Below, one piece after another: positions 8,257 to 16,312 of a stretch of DNA of 64,000 nt. Made by a program: the position numbers and the translations under genes. Source of the stretch: a virus. The notes under the pieces were generated by a model. The model was not told the DNA's origin, did not search any database, and saw only the letters and a list, made by a program, of their open reading frames with translations. Each line of letters starts with the position of its first letter. Positions within the stretch are counted from its first letter, which is position 1. The stretch lies in IMG/VR virus record IMGVR_UViG_3300011113_000675, positions 1 to 64,000 of that record; one strand, written 5' to 3'.

Positions 8257-9933
8257 TTATGACTCTTTACGAAGCCCCCTATCGTAATGTTCGAATCTAT
8301 CGTGTTCCGTTGGTGTTAATAATAGCAATGCAGGATTTAATTGTCCTTTTTTGACTAATTGATACATATGAGACATCCAAGTCTGTTCAAAAGGGTGTGC
8401 CCAAGTTGTATCTAAAAACATTTTTTGATTTCCTGGCCTACTTACAATCTGGGGCCAATTACAATAATATACTTCACCAACAGCGTAAGGTAATCCTTTA
8501 TAGGACAATACTTGATTGAATTGAGTTTTAGGAGCATTTGGGTCTAACCCCATTTCAGGTAATCTTGGTTTATCGGGCCAGAACTCTGTCCTAACATGTT
8601 GTGGTACATTGTACCAAGACCACTGAGTACCATTATCGCCATAAAACTCAGAATAATTAAGTTTTATAAAATCAAAATTTTCTTTTTTGATAATTTCTAA
8701 GGATTTACTGTAAAGGTTTGGAACATACCTATTGAATCCATTCCTACAAACTGTACCTTCGTTTGGATAGAAAAACATATCATCTTCAAAAAACAAGTAA
8801 TAGTCCAAGTCTGTTTCATTTTGGAAATGTTCTGCAATCCATTGTCTACCTCCACAAATTCCCAAATTATCTTTTTTAATATGTTCAAAGCCGAATTCTT
8901 TACAAATTTCCGAGTATTCCTCGGTAGTAGATAAATCACTAGAATTATCTAATAAAAATTTACTTGTTTTATTAACATAATCTTTATCATAAGCCAACAT
9001 AGAATCAATTAAAGTTCTAAATTGGTTCGGACTATTAAAAGTAATAACATATAACCCGACTTTGTTTGTATCCAAATTATTCACAACTTGTACAGAACTT
9101 TCGTTTTTAACTTTTAAGTTATCATTTTTAAGTTCTTCGAAAAACTTACCCACTAATCCATTTGATTCTATTTCGAAATAGTTAAACAAATCAGAATGTT
9201 TGTAACACATAATACTGAACAATGATTCTTCAGTACCCATATATCCTTCGTCTAAGGTACTCTTCATCAATCCATAATAGATGGAGTTTACATCACCAAT
9301 TGTATGCTTAGGTCCTCCAAAAAATCCTCCTCTAGCAACTTTGTTTACTTTCGATCCAGCAATTGAATTCAACTTGGAATATTCAAATCCATGAATTTCT
9401 CTTTCAGCGTCATATGGGAAACAAACAAACGAAAATTTAGAAATATATTTAGATAGATTATTTAAAACTTTATCATGTGTAAAATAACCTGGATGTACTG
9501 TGTTTGTTAATCCGCCATCAATCCAAAACATGTATTCGGAATTAAATTGGTCCATAATTTTGGCATCATGTAACAAAAACATTTTTGACATTACTAAAGG
9601 ATTGTAATTTTCTAAACGCCCTTGTGTAGATTCTTTCAACCATCCAGATTGATTATACCATTCCGGATTTGTTCGGATTTTTTGAATCATCGGAAAAAAT
9701 TCTGACTTGGTAAACCAACTAAGTGGTCTGGTAATAAATTGAGTATTTTTAGTATTCCTTCTTTCGAAAACAAAAGATTTCAATTCTTCGTCTCCAAAAA
9801 TGATAAGGTTTTCTTCTACCTTCAATAATTGGTCAAATTTATCCAAATAGTGTTGATAAGACCTACTCCAACCTTCGGTTAGTTCTCCACGACCAATATC
9901 CCAAATACCTGTAACTAAAGTTATATTACTCAT
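8257..9933 (-). CDS. HtrL/YibB-like domain fused to a GT-A glycosyltransferase
   Basis: 558 residues with two modules. Residues 1 to about 270 resemble the HtrL/YibB/WlaTC family (TLVTGIWDIGRGE at the start, YMFWIDGGLTN, ARGGFFGG, EESLFSIM), found in surface-polysaccharide loci. From about residue 290 a GT-A fold begins (GLYVITFNSPNQFRTLIDSM) with the metal-binding stretch FFEDDMFFYP. The protein probably transfers one or two sugars to a glycan, but the substrates cannot be read from sequence. It overlaps the next upstream gene by 8 bases, so the two are translationally coupled, and belongs to a four-gene leftward glycosyltransferase run. Confidence 0.75.
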   Translation of the reverse strand: MSNITLVTGIWDIGRGELTEGWSRSYQHYLDKFDQLLKVEENLIIFGDEELKSFVFERRNTKNTQFITRPLSWFTKSEFFPMIQKIRTNPEWYNQSGWLKESTQGRLENYNPLVMSKMFLLHDAKIMDQFNSEYMFWIDGGLTNTVHPGYFTHDKVLNNLSKYISKFSFVCFPYDAEREIHGFEYSKLNSIAGSKVNKVARGGFFGGPKHTIGDVNSIYYGLMKSTLDEGYMGTEESLFSIMCYKHSDLFNYFEIESNGLVGKFFEELKNDNLKVKNESSVQVVNNLDTNKVGLYVITFNSPNQFRTLIDSMLAYDKDYVNKTSKFLLDNSSDLSTTEEYSEICKEFGFEHIKKDNLGICGGRQWIAEHFQNETDLDYYLFFEDDMFFYPNEGTVCRNGFNRYVPNLYSKSLEIIKKENFDFIKLNYSEFYGDNGTQWSWYNVPQHVRTEFWPDKPRLPEMGLDPNAPKTQFNQVLSYKGLPYAVGEVYYCNWPQIVSRPGNQKMFLDTTWAHPFEQTWMSHMYQLVKKGQLNPALLLLTPTEHDRFEHYDRGLRKES

Positions 9934-10807
9934 ATATTCTATTAAATTCTTCTAAAATTTTATAAAAACTTTTATTTTGTTGGAACAATTCATCAGATGC
10001 TCCCCTCGGTGCACTATCCCTACACCACCAAATATCGAAATGTTTTCTTTCGAAAAGTTCTTTGTGATTATAATACATTAAACTCATTACTTGTTCTTCG
10101 TGAGGAATGTTATGGTCTTCGATCAGAATGTTATTTACGTAGTTTTCGAAAAGACTAACAACCTCATCCCATTTACTCTTGTGTCCACCGAAAAGACCAC
10201 CAATTATATGTAACAACCTGTCGTACTCAGTATACCATTTTCTATCAACCGTACCTGACCAAAAATTTCTATCATTCTCCTTACCAATTATTAAAAATTT
10301 GTCATTGGTATCCACGATAAGATTTTTCAAAAATTCATTGTTAAATAAAGAACTTTCATAATATCTCCTTATTAGTTCATTATTTGTTAGATATTTTAAC
10401 GGAATTAGTCCACAGTGGGACAGTCCTGCGTCGATCCAATAGTAGTAGTCATATGACTTATCTTCATTCCACCACCAATGAAACTTGGAGTATTGAATTT
10501 CTATACACCTATCTGACTTTTTAGTTTCCTCAACATTTTTATATTGGTTTATCAAATCTCTGAACTTAGTTTGTGAAATATCAAAAATTTGAAACTTAAG
10601 TTTTTCAGGTGATATCTGATGTTCTTGATAAAAAAAAGTTTCTAGTGAACTTATTTCTCGGTCCGAAGTATAACATAAAAAGTCGGCATCTGTCATTTTA
10701 AGTAATGACAACAAACTAAACCTATAGTGACCACCTCTATTATTTCTTCCACCATATTCGGTACCATAAAGATCACTGTAAATTGAAGTTATAAATTTAA
10801 CTCTCAT
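9926..10807 (-). CDS. HtrL/YibB-like protein (paralogue of the neighbour's N-terminal domain)
   Basis: 293 residues sharing the layout of the first domain of the downstream gene: KFITSIYSDLYGTEYGGR start, YYWIDAGLSH, HIIGGLFGGHKSKWDEV and EEQVMSLMYYN. HtrL/YibB proteins occur in lipopolysaccharide and capsule loci and are thought to be glycosyltransferases; the exact reaction is not established here. It overlaps both neighbours (8 and 11 bases), so it is a middle gene of a tightly coupled operon. The pair looks like an old tandem duplication followed by fusion of one copy to a GT-A domain. Confidence 0.65.
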   Translation of the reverse strand: MRVKFITSIYSDLYGTEYGGRNNRGGHYRFSLLSLLKMTDADFLCYTSDREISSLETFFYQEHQISPEKLKFQIFDISQTKFRDLINQYKNVEETKKSDRCIEIQYSKFHWWWNEDKSYDYYYWIDAGLSHCGLIPLKYLTNNELIRRYYESSLFNNEFLKNLIVDTNDKFLIIGKENDRNFWSGTVDRKWYTEYDRLLHIIGGLFGGHKSKWDEVVSLFENYVNNILIEDHNIPHEEQVMSLMYYNHKELFERKHFDIWWCRDSAPRGASDELFQQNKSFYKILEEFNRIYE

Positions 10808-11546
10808 AGTAATATTGTTTGTGATTATTCCCTGATTTAATCAGTTCATTTTTATTTTCATCTCTGAATTCAATAGGTATTTTGAATGGTGAGTAAAGAT
10901 TCCAATTATATGTTTGAGTATAAAAATTATTATACATCCCTTGGGATACATCAGAATACGACCTCCTCTGAGGGGCAATAGGTAATATTGGACAATAACT
11001 TTGAAACTTAGGGTAAATAAATTTAGCCAAATATCCGTCTATAGGATGATAAAAATCACCACTAGTTGTGAATGAATTTTCTGAAATCTTGGGGATTTCA
11101 TCATAAACCGAAACATCATAAATCAACATATTTGTTGCAAATGTTTCGGCATAATCCTTTTTGTAGTTTGAAGGTAAATTTGTCAAGTCCAAAAGTGTTT
11201 CATATTTCTCACTCACATTCAACTTCGAATTAAGTGTTGGTGTAACATTAAAAACTCCAAATTCAATATCACCAATTTGTTCTTCAATTTTGCTTAAAAG
11301 AGATTTGGCGTAAGGCATAAAAATACAGTCATCTTCAATAACCATAACTCTTTTATAACCCCGTTCTTTAGCAATTTTTATAATTTCCAAATGAGATAAA
11401 GTACAACCCATATAATCTCCACGATTTATGGCATTAAACCTTTCCCATTCCCATTCAATATAGTCCATTTCCTTACGGATGTTTTCTAAATTTTCTGGTC
11501 TGGTTTCTAAATTTATTACGAACTTGGGTATTTCTGAAAATTTCAT
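10797..11546 (-). CDS. family 25-type glycosyltransferase
   Basis: 249 residues with the GT25 (LPS glycosyltransferase) pattern: KFVINLETRPENLENI near the N-terminus, GCTLSHLEIIKIAKERGYKR, then MVIEDDCIF carrying the metal-binding acidic residues. GT25 enzymes add galactose or related sugars to lipooligosaccharide and, in other lineages, to collagen hydroxylysine. Its ATG overlaps the stop of the upstream gene by one base (TAATG), typical of coupled translation. Confidence 0.8.
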   Translation of the reverse strand: MKFSEIPKFVINLETRPENLENIRKEMDYIEWEWERFNAINRGDYMGCTLSHLEIIKIAKERGYKRVMVIEDDCIFMPYAKSLLSKIEEQIGDIEFGVFNVTPTLNSKLNVSEKYETLLDLTNLPSNYKKDYAETFATNMLIYDVSVYDEIPKISENSFTTSGDFYHPIDGYLAKFIYPKFQSYCPILPIAPQRRSYSDVSQGMYNNFYTQTYNWNLYSPFKIPIEFRDENKNELIKSGNNHKQYYYES

Positions 11547-12808
11547 TAAGATACTACATTGTGATTTAGTTGTCCTGTTAATCTATCACACCAACCTTTG
11601 GACTCGGAGTGAGGCCATACAACCCAATATGAAGGTAAAACTGTTGTAGGAAATTCTCTCCACACTTTACAATACTTATCAGGGTCTCTGAAAAATCCTG
11701 CAATTTCATTCTTATCAGCGTCTTTCCTGAAAATAGTTTCATCGTTAGGTCCGTGAAATGCAACCACCCAAAAATCGTAATCCTTTTCAGGAACACTTGC
11801 ATATCCCACATCAATACAATGTTTATAAATTGTTGAGAAACTATTTTTCCACTCCTCCTCGTCTTCAATTAAAGGACTTGGTGGATATTTTTTGTCTAAA
11901 CAATGTTGGTCCACTGCTCTTTTTTCGAACAACAATCCAGAATATCTTTCATATTCTCTCAAAGTTCTTACAGGTCCGAAACCAAATGGCCCATCATGAC
12001 CCTCTTGCGTCTCACCATCCATACCGAATAGTTTTCTATTAGTATGGTGAGAATGTTTATTTTTTTCTCCCCAAGTTTTATCATCATCCCATTGTTTAGT
12101 TCTACCTTTACGAGTGTATTCATGATAAACTACAGGAATGTGTGGGTGGAACAAATCATATCCCCATGTGTATGCTCTTGCCGCAATAGAAATTTCTTCT
12201 CCATGAAAATAGTATTCAGGGTTGTGTTGTACCTCCGTTGAGAATTGACCTACAGTGAAACAGAAGTGTGCTGAGTAGAATCTTGCAGTTACAGGTTTTG
12301 TCATTTCTTTCCAACCTGGTATTGTTTCAGGTAAGAAGAATACCGCACCTTCAGGAATGAATCTGTCAAATGCCATTCTCCAAGCGTCTTGTGATCTACC
12401 TGCAGGGTCATTTTCAGGGTCAAATGACGGTACATAACCTGTTAACAAAGGTTTTTTATACCCATCTTTTTGTAATCCCTTAATCATTTTTATAAGAATG
12501 TCATCCCAATCTTTGACAAATCTCATATGTGAATCAATCTGTAATGTATATTCTTCTCCATCATAAAGTTGTTGAGTCATGTTTCTTGCCCAACATACCC
12601 CTTTCGATTCTTGGTATGGGATATCCATAATTTTGAATCTTTTGTCATTTCTGAACTCATCTAAATTATCGAATCCATCAGTTTCATTAAATTGTCTAGC
12701 AATAGAAAAAACTAAATTTTTTGGTCTTTTTGCATTTGCAATCATGTCCTTCAAAGTTGGGACTAATTGAGGATCTCTGTAGGATGCTATTTGAACGAAT
12801 ATTTTCAT
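11546..12808 (-). CDS. GlcNAc-transferase-like glycosyltransferase (GT60/PF11397 type)
   Basis: 420 residues. The start IFVQIASYRDPQLVPTLKDM, GVCWARNMTQQLYDGE, then QIDSHMRFVKDWD and later YYFHGEEISIAARAYTWGYD are the hallmarks of the glycosyltransferase family that includes the Skp1 hydroxyproline GlcNAc-transferase. DSH occupies the DxD position. Related enzymes modify protein hydroxyls, so virion Thr/Pro-rich linkers encoded just upstream are conceivable substrates, which is inference. It is the first gene of the leftward glycosyltransferase run, separated from the adhesin genes by a terminator. Confidence 0.8.
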   Translation of the reverse strand: MKIFVQIASYRDPQLVPTLKDMIANAKRPKNLVFSIARQFNETDGFDNLDEFRNDKRFKIMDIPYQESKGVCWARNMTQQLYDGEEYTLQIDSHMRFVKDWDDILIKMIKGLQKDGYKKPLLTGYVPSFDPENDPAGRSQDAWRMAFDRFIPEGAVFFLPETIPGWKEMTKPVTARFYSAHFCFTVGQFSTEVQHNPEYYFHGEEISIAARAYTWGYDLFHPHIPVVYHEYTRKGRTKQWDDDKTWGEKNKHSHHTNRKLFGMDGETQEGHDGPFGFGPVRTLREYERYSGLLFEKRAVDQHCLDKKYPPSPLIEDEEEWKNSFSTIYKHCIDVGYASVPEKDYDFWVVAFHGPNDETIFRKDADKNEIAGFFRDPDKYCKVWREFPTTVLPSYWVVWPHSESKGWCDRLTGQLNHNVVS

Positions 12809-12833
12809 TAGTATATATTTTTACTATAAAATA

Positions 12834-12864
12834 AAAAACCCTCCAACAAAGTGGAGGGTTTTGT
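12834..12864 (-). terminator. Rho-independent terminator
   Basis: Stem CCCTCCA/TGGAGGG around an ACAAAG loop, flanked by A and T runs. It lies just past the stop of the leftward adhesin gene at 12885, with a T-rich tail in that direction, so it separates the adhesin block from the glycosyltransferase genes. Confidence 0.85.
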
Positions 12865-12884
12865 AAATATAATTTTTTTTTATT

Positions 12885-13901
12885 TTAAGAACATCCATTA
12901 GGGTCAACAGCGGTAATTTGTCCTAAACCACCTGTGACTTCGAACACTGCGGTTCCGTTTGAGTAAAAACCATTAGGGACAGGGTTTGTAGGAGGATTAC
13001 CTGGTGTAGTATACAAGAATTCTAATATATTAGGACCAACTCCGCCAGCGACAGTTCCGTAAATTGTATTAGGTGCTGATATATAATCTGAACAAGCTAA
13101 GTTAGCCGTTGAACCAGTGCCTAAACTATATGTGTAATATCCGAATGTTGGTGTTGGAGATGGTGTTTGAGTTATTGTAGGAGTTGGAGTTGGTACATTC
13201 GAACAAATTATAATTGAACCAATTACCGCTCCACTCGAATCTAATTCAGCAACGTTTCCTGAATTTGCATAGTAACCAGCACTCAAACCTGTATTACCCA
13301 ATCCATCTACATAGAAATTATCGGATAAGTCAAACTGAGGATTATTACCCCAGATTGTTCCTGATACTCCAACTTCACAAGCTTGATTTGAGGTCGAGCC
13401 TGAAGTAATTGAGAACGAGAAGAATGCATTGGTTGGTGTCACTGTTGGTGTATTGGTTGGAGTTCCTGTCGGAGTTTGTGTTTGAGTAACTGATGGTGTA
13501 GGTGTTGGAGTACCAGTGTTAGTTGGGGTTACTGTCTGAGTTGGAGTTCCTGTCTGTGTCGGAGTTGGTGTTGAAGTACTAGTTTGAGTTGTGGTAACAC
13601 TTGGTGTTGGTGTATTAGTTGCAGTATTTGTCGGTGTTGCAGTTTGTGAAGGAGTATTTGTTGGTGACGGAGTAGGTGTATTTGTTGCCAAAATTGGTGG
13701 GAACGCACCTTCATTAATTAATGATATACCCCCTTTGAATGATGGGGCCACTGTATAGGTGCCGTTGATTACCCAAATATTTTTGGTTTGATTTGGTAAT
13801 AATTCAACTTGATAATCCCACATAGAATCATCACATCTTCTGTAACTGAAGTTCACTAATGTGGAACCCGTGTTCGTAAGTACATATTTACTGCAAGCCA
13901 T
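12885..13901 (-). CDS. Pro/Thr-linker virion adhesin-like protein
   Basis: 338 residues. The N-terminal ~80 residues are a small domain ([35 protein letters not shown]). Residues about 75-165 are a low-complexity linker of TPTxT units. The C-terminal half holds two similar Ser/Gly-rich modules: [14 protein letters not shown] and [15 protein letters not shown] mark their starts, separated by a second short Pro/Thr stretch. The architecture suggests an extended fibre or decoration protein with repeated binding domains. It has no signal peptide, as expected for a virion component. Its terminator is at 12834-12864 and its box at 13920-13927. Confidence 0.75.
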   Translation of the reverse strand: MACSKYVLTNTGSTLVNFSYRRCDDSMWDYQVELLPNQTKNIWVINGTYTVAPSFKGGISLINEGAFPPILATNTPTPSPTNTPSQTATPTNTATNTPTPSVTTTQTSTSTPTPTQTGTPTQTVTPTNTGTPTPTPSVTQTQTPTGTPTNTPTVTPTNAFFSFSITSGSTSNQACEVGVSGTIWGNNPQFDLSDNFYVDGLGNTGLSAGYYANSGNVAELDSSGAVIGSIIICSNVPTPTPTITQTPSPTPTFGYYTYSLGTGSTANLACSDYISAPNTIYGTVAGGVGPNILEFLYTTPGNPPTNPVPNGFYSNGTAVFEVTGGLGQITAVDPNGCS

Positions 13902-13919
13902 AGTTTTTCTTATTTAATT

Positions 13920-13927
13920 TATAAATA
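13920..13927 (-). promoter_or_regulatory. TATTTATA late-promoter-like box
   Basis: Perfect TATTTATA on the coding strand, 18 bases before the ATG at 13901. Confidence 0.5.
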
Positions 13928-13954
13928 CTGCAAACTTTTATAATTTTCAACTTA

Positions 13955-13992
13955 TTTTAAACGAAAAAAAAAATCCGTATTTTTTTTATTAG
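13955..13992 (-). terminator. weak A/T-rich hairpin, possible terminator
   Basis: An A run, a short CCGTA centre and a T run lie immediately downstream of the leftward gene ending at 13997. The stem would be nearly all A:T, so the call is tentative. Confidence 0.3.
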
Positions 13993-13996
13993 TAAA

Positions 13997-14563
13997 TTAA
14001 CATACCCCAACATTTATTACTAAAGTTCCACTTAATTGGACAAATTTTGCGCCATCAGAAAAAGTAAAAAAGTTTCCTAATGGTGGGATTGTTAACTCTT
14101 TATTACCATATACTCGATCACCAACTTGAAGTTCATCGAATGGGATAGTGGTATAAATTGTTGCGTTTGCAGGATTTGCAATCATATTGACTGATTCACA
14201 AACATTTTGATACCAACCTCCTGCTCTTATATTTCTTTTGTAAACAGGTGAGGGTGTATTGGAAGGTGTTACTGTGTTTGTCGGCGTTGGTGTCTGAGTG
14301 ACTGGTGTTGGTGATAAACTTACTGTTGGTGTAACAGATGGAGTTATTGATGGTGTTGGTGTGGAGGTTGGGCACAAACCCAAATCTGAAATATCTAATG
14401 GTCCACTATAACTTTCCTTAACTAAATCTTCCGCACAGACATAGTCAGTGGTTAGTGGACTTATAGTAGAAACATTTACAATTCCAGTACAACCTGTCCA
14501 CTTGTAATAGCCATCTTCTACACTATTGTAGTTTATTATTTGGTAGTAATTACAGTTTGGCAT
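13997..14563 (-). CDS. small Pro/Thr-linker virion protein
   Basis: 188 residues: an N-terminal domain of about 65 residues with a KWTGCTGIVNVSTISPLTTD core, a short linker of TPTPSxT units (about 68-105), and a C-terminal beta-rich domain (ELQVGDRVYGNKELTIPP, FFTFSDGAKFVQLSG). The N-terminal domain looks like a small Cys-containing module and the C-terminal one resembles modules in the larger adhesins. It begins one base after the stop of the upstream gene, so the two are co-translated. Function is inferred from architecture only. Confidence 0.7.
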   Translation of the reverse strand: MPNCNYYQIINYNSVEDGYYKWTGCTGIVNVSTISPLTTDYVCAEDLVKESYSGPLDISDLGLCPTSTPTPSITPSVTPTVSLSPTPVTQTPTPTNTVTPSNTPSPVYKRNIRAGGWYQNVCESVNMIANPANATIYTTIPFDELQVGDRVYGNKELTIPPLGNFFTFSDGAKFVQLSGTLVINVGVC

Positions 14564-14564
14564 C

Positions 14565-15134
14565 TTATATTTGTACGACTGTTACAATTAGGGATGGTAA
14601 TCCAGGTCGAGTTGGTCCAGTGGCACTTGGTTGTCCATATAGAATTACATGAGTGTCTGTGGTTGAAAACATCAATTCCATATAATCGTTAGCATTTAAA
14701 GGAGTGACAAAATTCCAAGCGGCAACAGTTAAGACATTATTATTTGCTAATGTAATGTCGGTTGCAGACCAAGGAACATCTGTACCATTAACTCTTAACC
14801 AAATTGTTAAAGATTCTGAAGTACCTCCTTGTGTTTTTTGTAACTGTGCCGAGAATTGAAGATTGAATGTACCTCCACTTGCAACTGTAAATTTTGTATT
14901 ATCAACAACTGTTATACCTGTATTATCAGCGGTGCTTGATGCACTTAAAGCATATATAGCGTTTTGTGTAAATCCTGATTGACTATTTTCTTGATAGAAA
15001 GAACCATACAATTTCCCGCTGGCCATGTATCCTCTTTTTATCTTATATGTTACACCATCTTGAGCAACCGCGTATTCCGCATTTGATGTTGTTGCAGTTA
15101 TTTCGGGTAATTGTGATATGGGTAAATTAGGCAT
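14565..15134 (-). CDS. C1q-like jelly-roll virion protein
   Basis: 189 residues. It starts with a short adapter, MPNLPISQLPEITATTSNAE, typical of phage tail proteins, followed from about residue 45 by a jelly-roll domain. Strand motifs include FNLQFSAQLQKT, ESLTIWLRVNGTDVPWS, NANDYMELMFSTTDTHV and a final RPGLPSLIVTVVQI, a pattern seen in C1q/TNF-like tips of phage fibres and decoration proteins. Such domains usually trimerise and bind surface ligands. A TATTTATA box stands 13 bases upstream. Confidence 0.75.
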   Translation of the reverse strand: MPNLPISQLPEITATTSNAEYAVAQDGVTYKIKRGYMASGKLYGSFYQENSQSGFTQNAIYALSASSTADNTGITVVDNTKFTVASGGTFNLQFSAQLQKTQGGTSESLTIWLRVNGTDVPWSATDITLANNNVLTVAAWNFVTPLNANDYMELMFSTTDTHVILYGQPSATGPTRPGLPSLIVTVVQI

Positions 15135-15147
15135 TTTGTTTTTATTT

Positions 15148-15155
15148 TATAAATA
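15148..15155 (-). promoter_or_regulatory. TATTTATA late-promoter-like box
   Basis: Perfect TATTTATA on the coding strand, 13 bases before the ATG at 15134. Confidence 0.5.
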
Positions 15156-15162
15156 TATCTGT

Positions 15163-16311
15163 TTATAGTCCGTATTTTGATTTGTCCGCATTGAAATTTT
15201 GTAATACTTGGGCCCCCGTTAGTCCAAGATTGTAAATTTGGCAAGCGCCTAATCTGTATGAGCATATTGATGTTGTTGTAGTCATATCTGTGGTAGTTGG
15301 ATATCCAAAATTAAAATACATTGGTAAAGAACCTCCGTCGTTGAATGGAGTATTTCTGACGTAAGTCGACGTTCCTACACTATTTCCATTTACATATGCG
15401 GTAAGAGTTCCATTGTATGTCCAACCAACATGATACCAATTATTCAATGCAAATACACCTGAAGTTATTGGTGCGGTATTGATGGTATACGGCCACACAC
15501 CGAATAAAAATCTATTACTCGAATCTCTTTGAATCTGTGCATCATACCAACCTCCGTCTGGAGTTAAATTACCCTGCTCAGAATATATTATTCCATTTGA
15601 GGTAGGGTAAATCCAAAGTAAAATTGTTTGTGCGGTGCCTGTGTTGACTGGCGATAAATATGGGTTGATGTTTGCGGTATAGATATATTCAGAAACACCA
15701 CCATCAATGGTTAAATATTTTGGAGAGCCACTCGTATAATCAATTGTCCCCGTCATAGTTCCATTAATATTTCCTTTCAAGTCGGTTATAGTTGTACCTG
15801 CACCGCTATAGGAACTTGAATTTTGTATATCCCAATCCATTATCAACCCTGTGGTAACAATTGGAGCTTCAGTTGGGGTAGGTGTTGGAGTACCCGTTCG
15901 TGTTGGAGTGGGTGAAGAAGTTTGAGTATTCGTTACAGATGGTGTTGGAGTTGCTGTTGGAGTTGCTGTTTGAGTTGCTGTAAAACTCGGAGTTGGTGTA
16001 GGAGTTGTTGTTTGGGTTGGAGTCGGGGTTGGTGAACCTGATAATAGAATACCAAAATTATCTTCCTGAAGTATCAAAGAATAGTTTTCTTGTAATAAGA
16101 AATCCGTACCAGGATTACTGATGTAAGCGAAACAAGTTTTATCGAAGGCTCCAAAATAAAGTTCATAACTTCCATAAATGTATTCCAACTCTGTTGTATA
16201 TGGTAATACATTTGCACCCAAACTTATTGTCCCACCAGTATCAGGATAGAACGTGATGTTGGCGATTTGACCATTGAAATTAGCACTCGATATTTGTACT
16301 CCTGTAGTCAT
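15163..16311 (-). CDS. LamG/concanavalin-like adhesin with Pro/Thr linker
   Basis: 382 residues. The N-terminal ~95 residues are an unidentified beta domain (QIANITFYPDTGGTISLGAN). Residues about 97-150 form a linker of TPTPT units. From about residue 155 a LamG-like (concanavalin jelly-roll) domain follows: LIMDWDIQNSSSYSG, QTILLWIYP, NWYHVGWTYNGTLTAYVNGN and CQIYNLGLTGAQVLQNFNADK. Such domains bind carbohydrates. It follows the giant adhesin by a single base and probably works in the same fibre or surface structure. Confidence 0.8.
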   Translation of the reverse strand: MTTGVQISSANFNGQIANITFYPDTGGTISLGANVLPYTTELEYIYGSYELYFGAFDKTCFAYISNPGTDFLLQENYSLILQEDNFGILLSGSPTPTPTQTTTPTPTPSFTATQTATPTATPTPSVTNTQTSSPTPTRTGTPTPTPTEAPIVTTGLIMDWDIQNSSSYSGAGTTITDLKGNINGTMTGTIDYTSGSPKYLTIDGGVSEYIYTANINPYLSPVNTGTAQTILLWIYPTSNGIIYSEQGNLTPDGGWYDAQIQRDSSNRFLFGVWPYTINTAPITSGVFALNNWYHVGWTYNGTLTAYVNGNSVGTSTYVRNTPFNDGGSLPMYFNFGYPTTTDMTTTTSICSYRLGACQIYNLGLTGAQVLQNFNADKSKYGL

Positions 16312-16312
16312 T

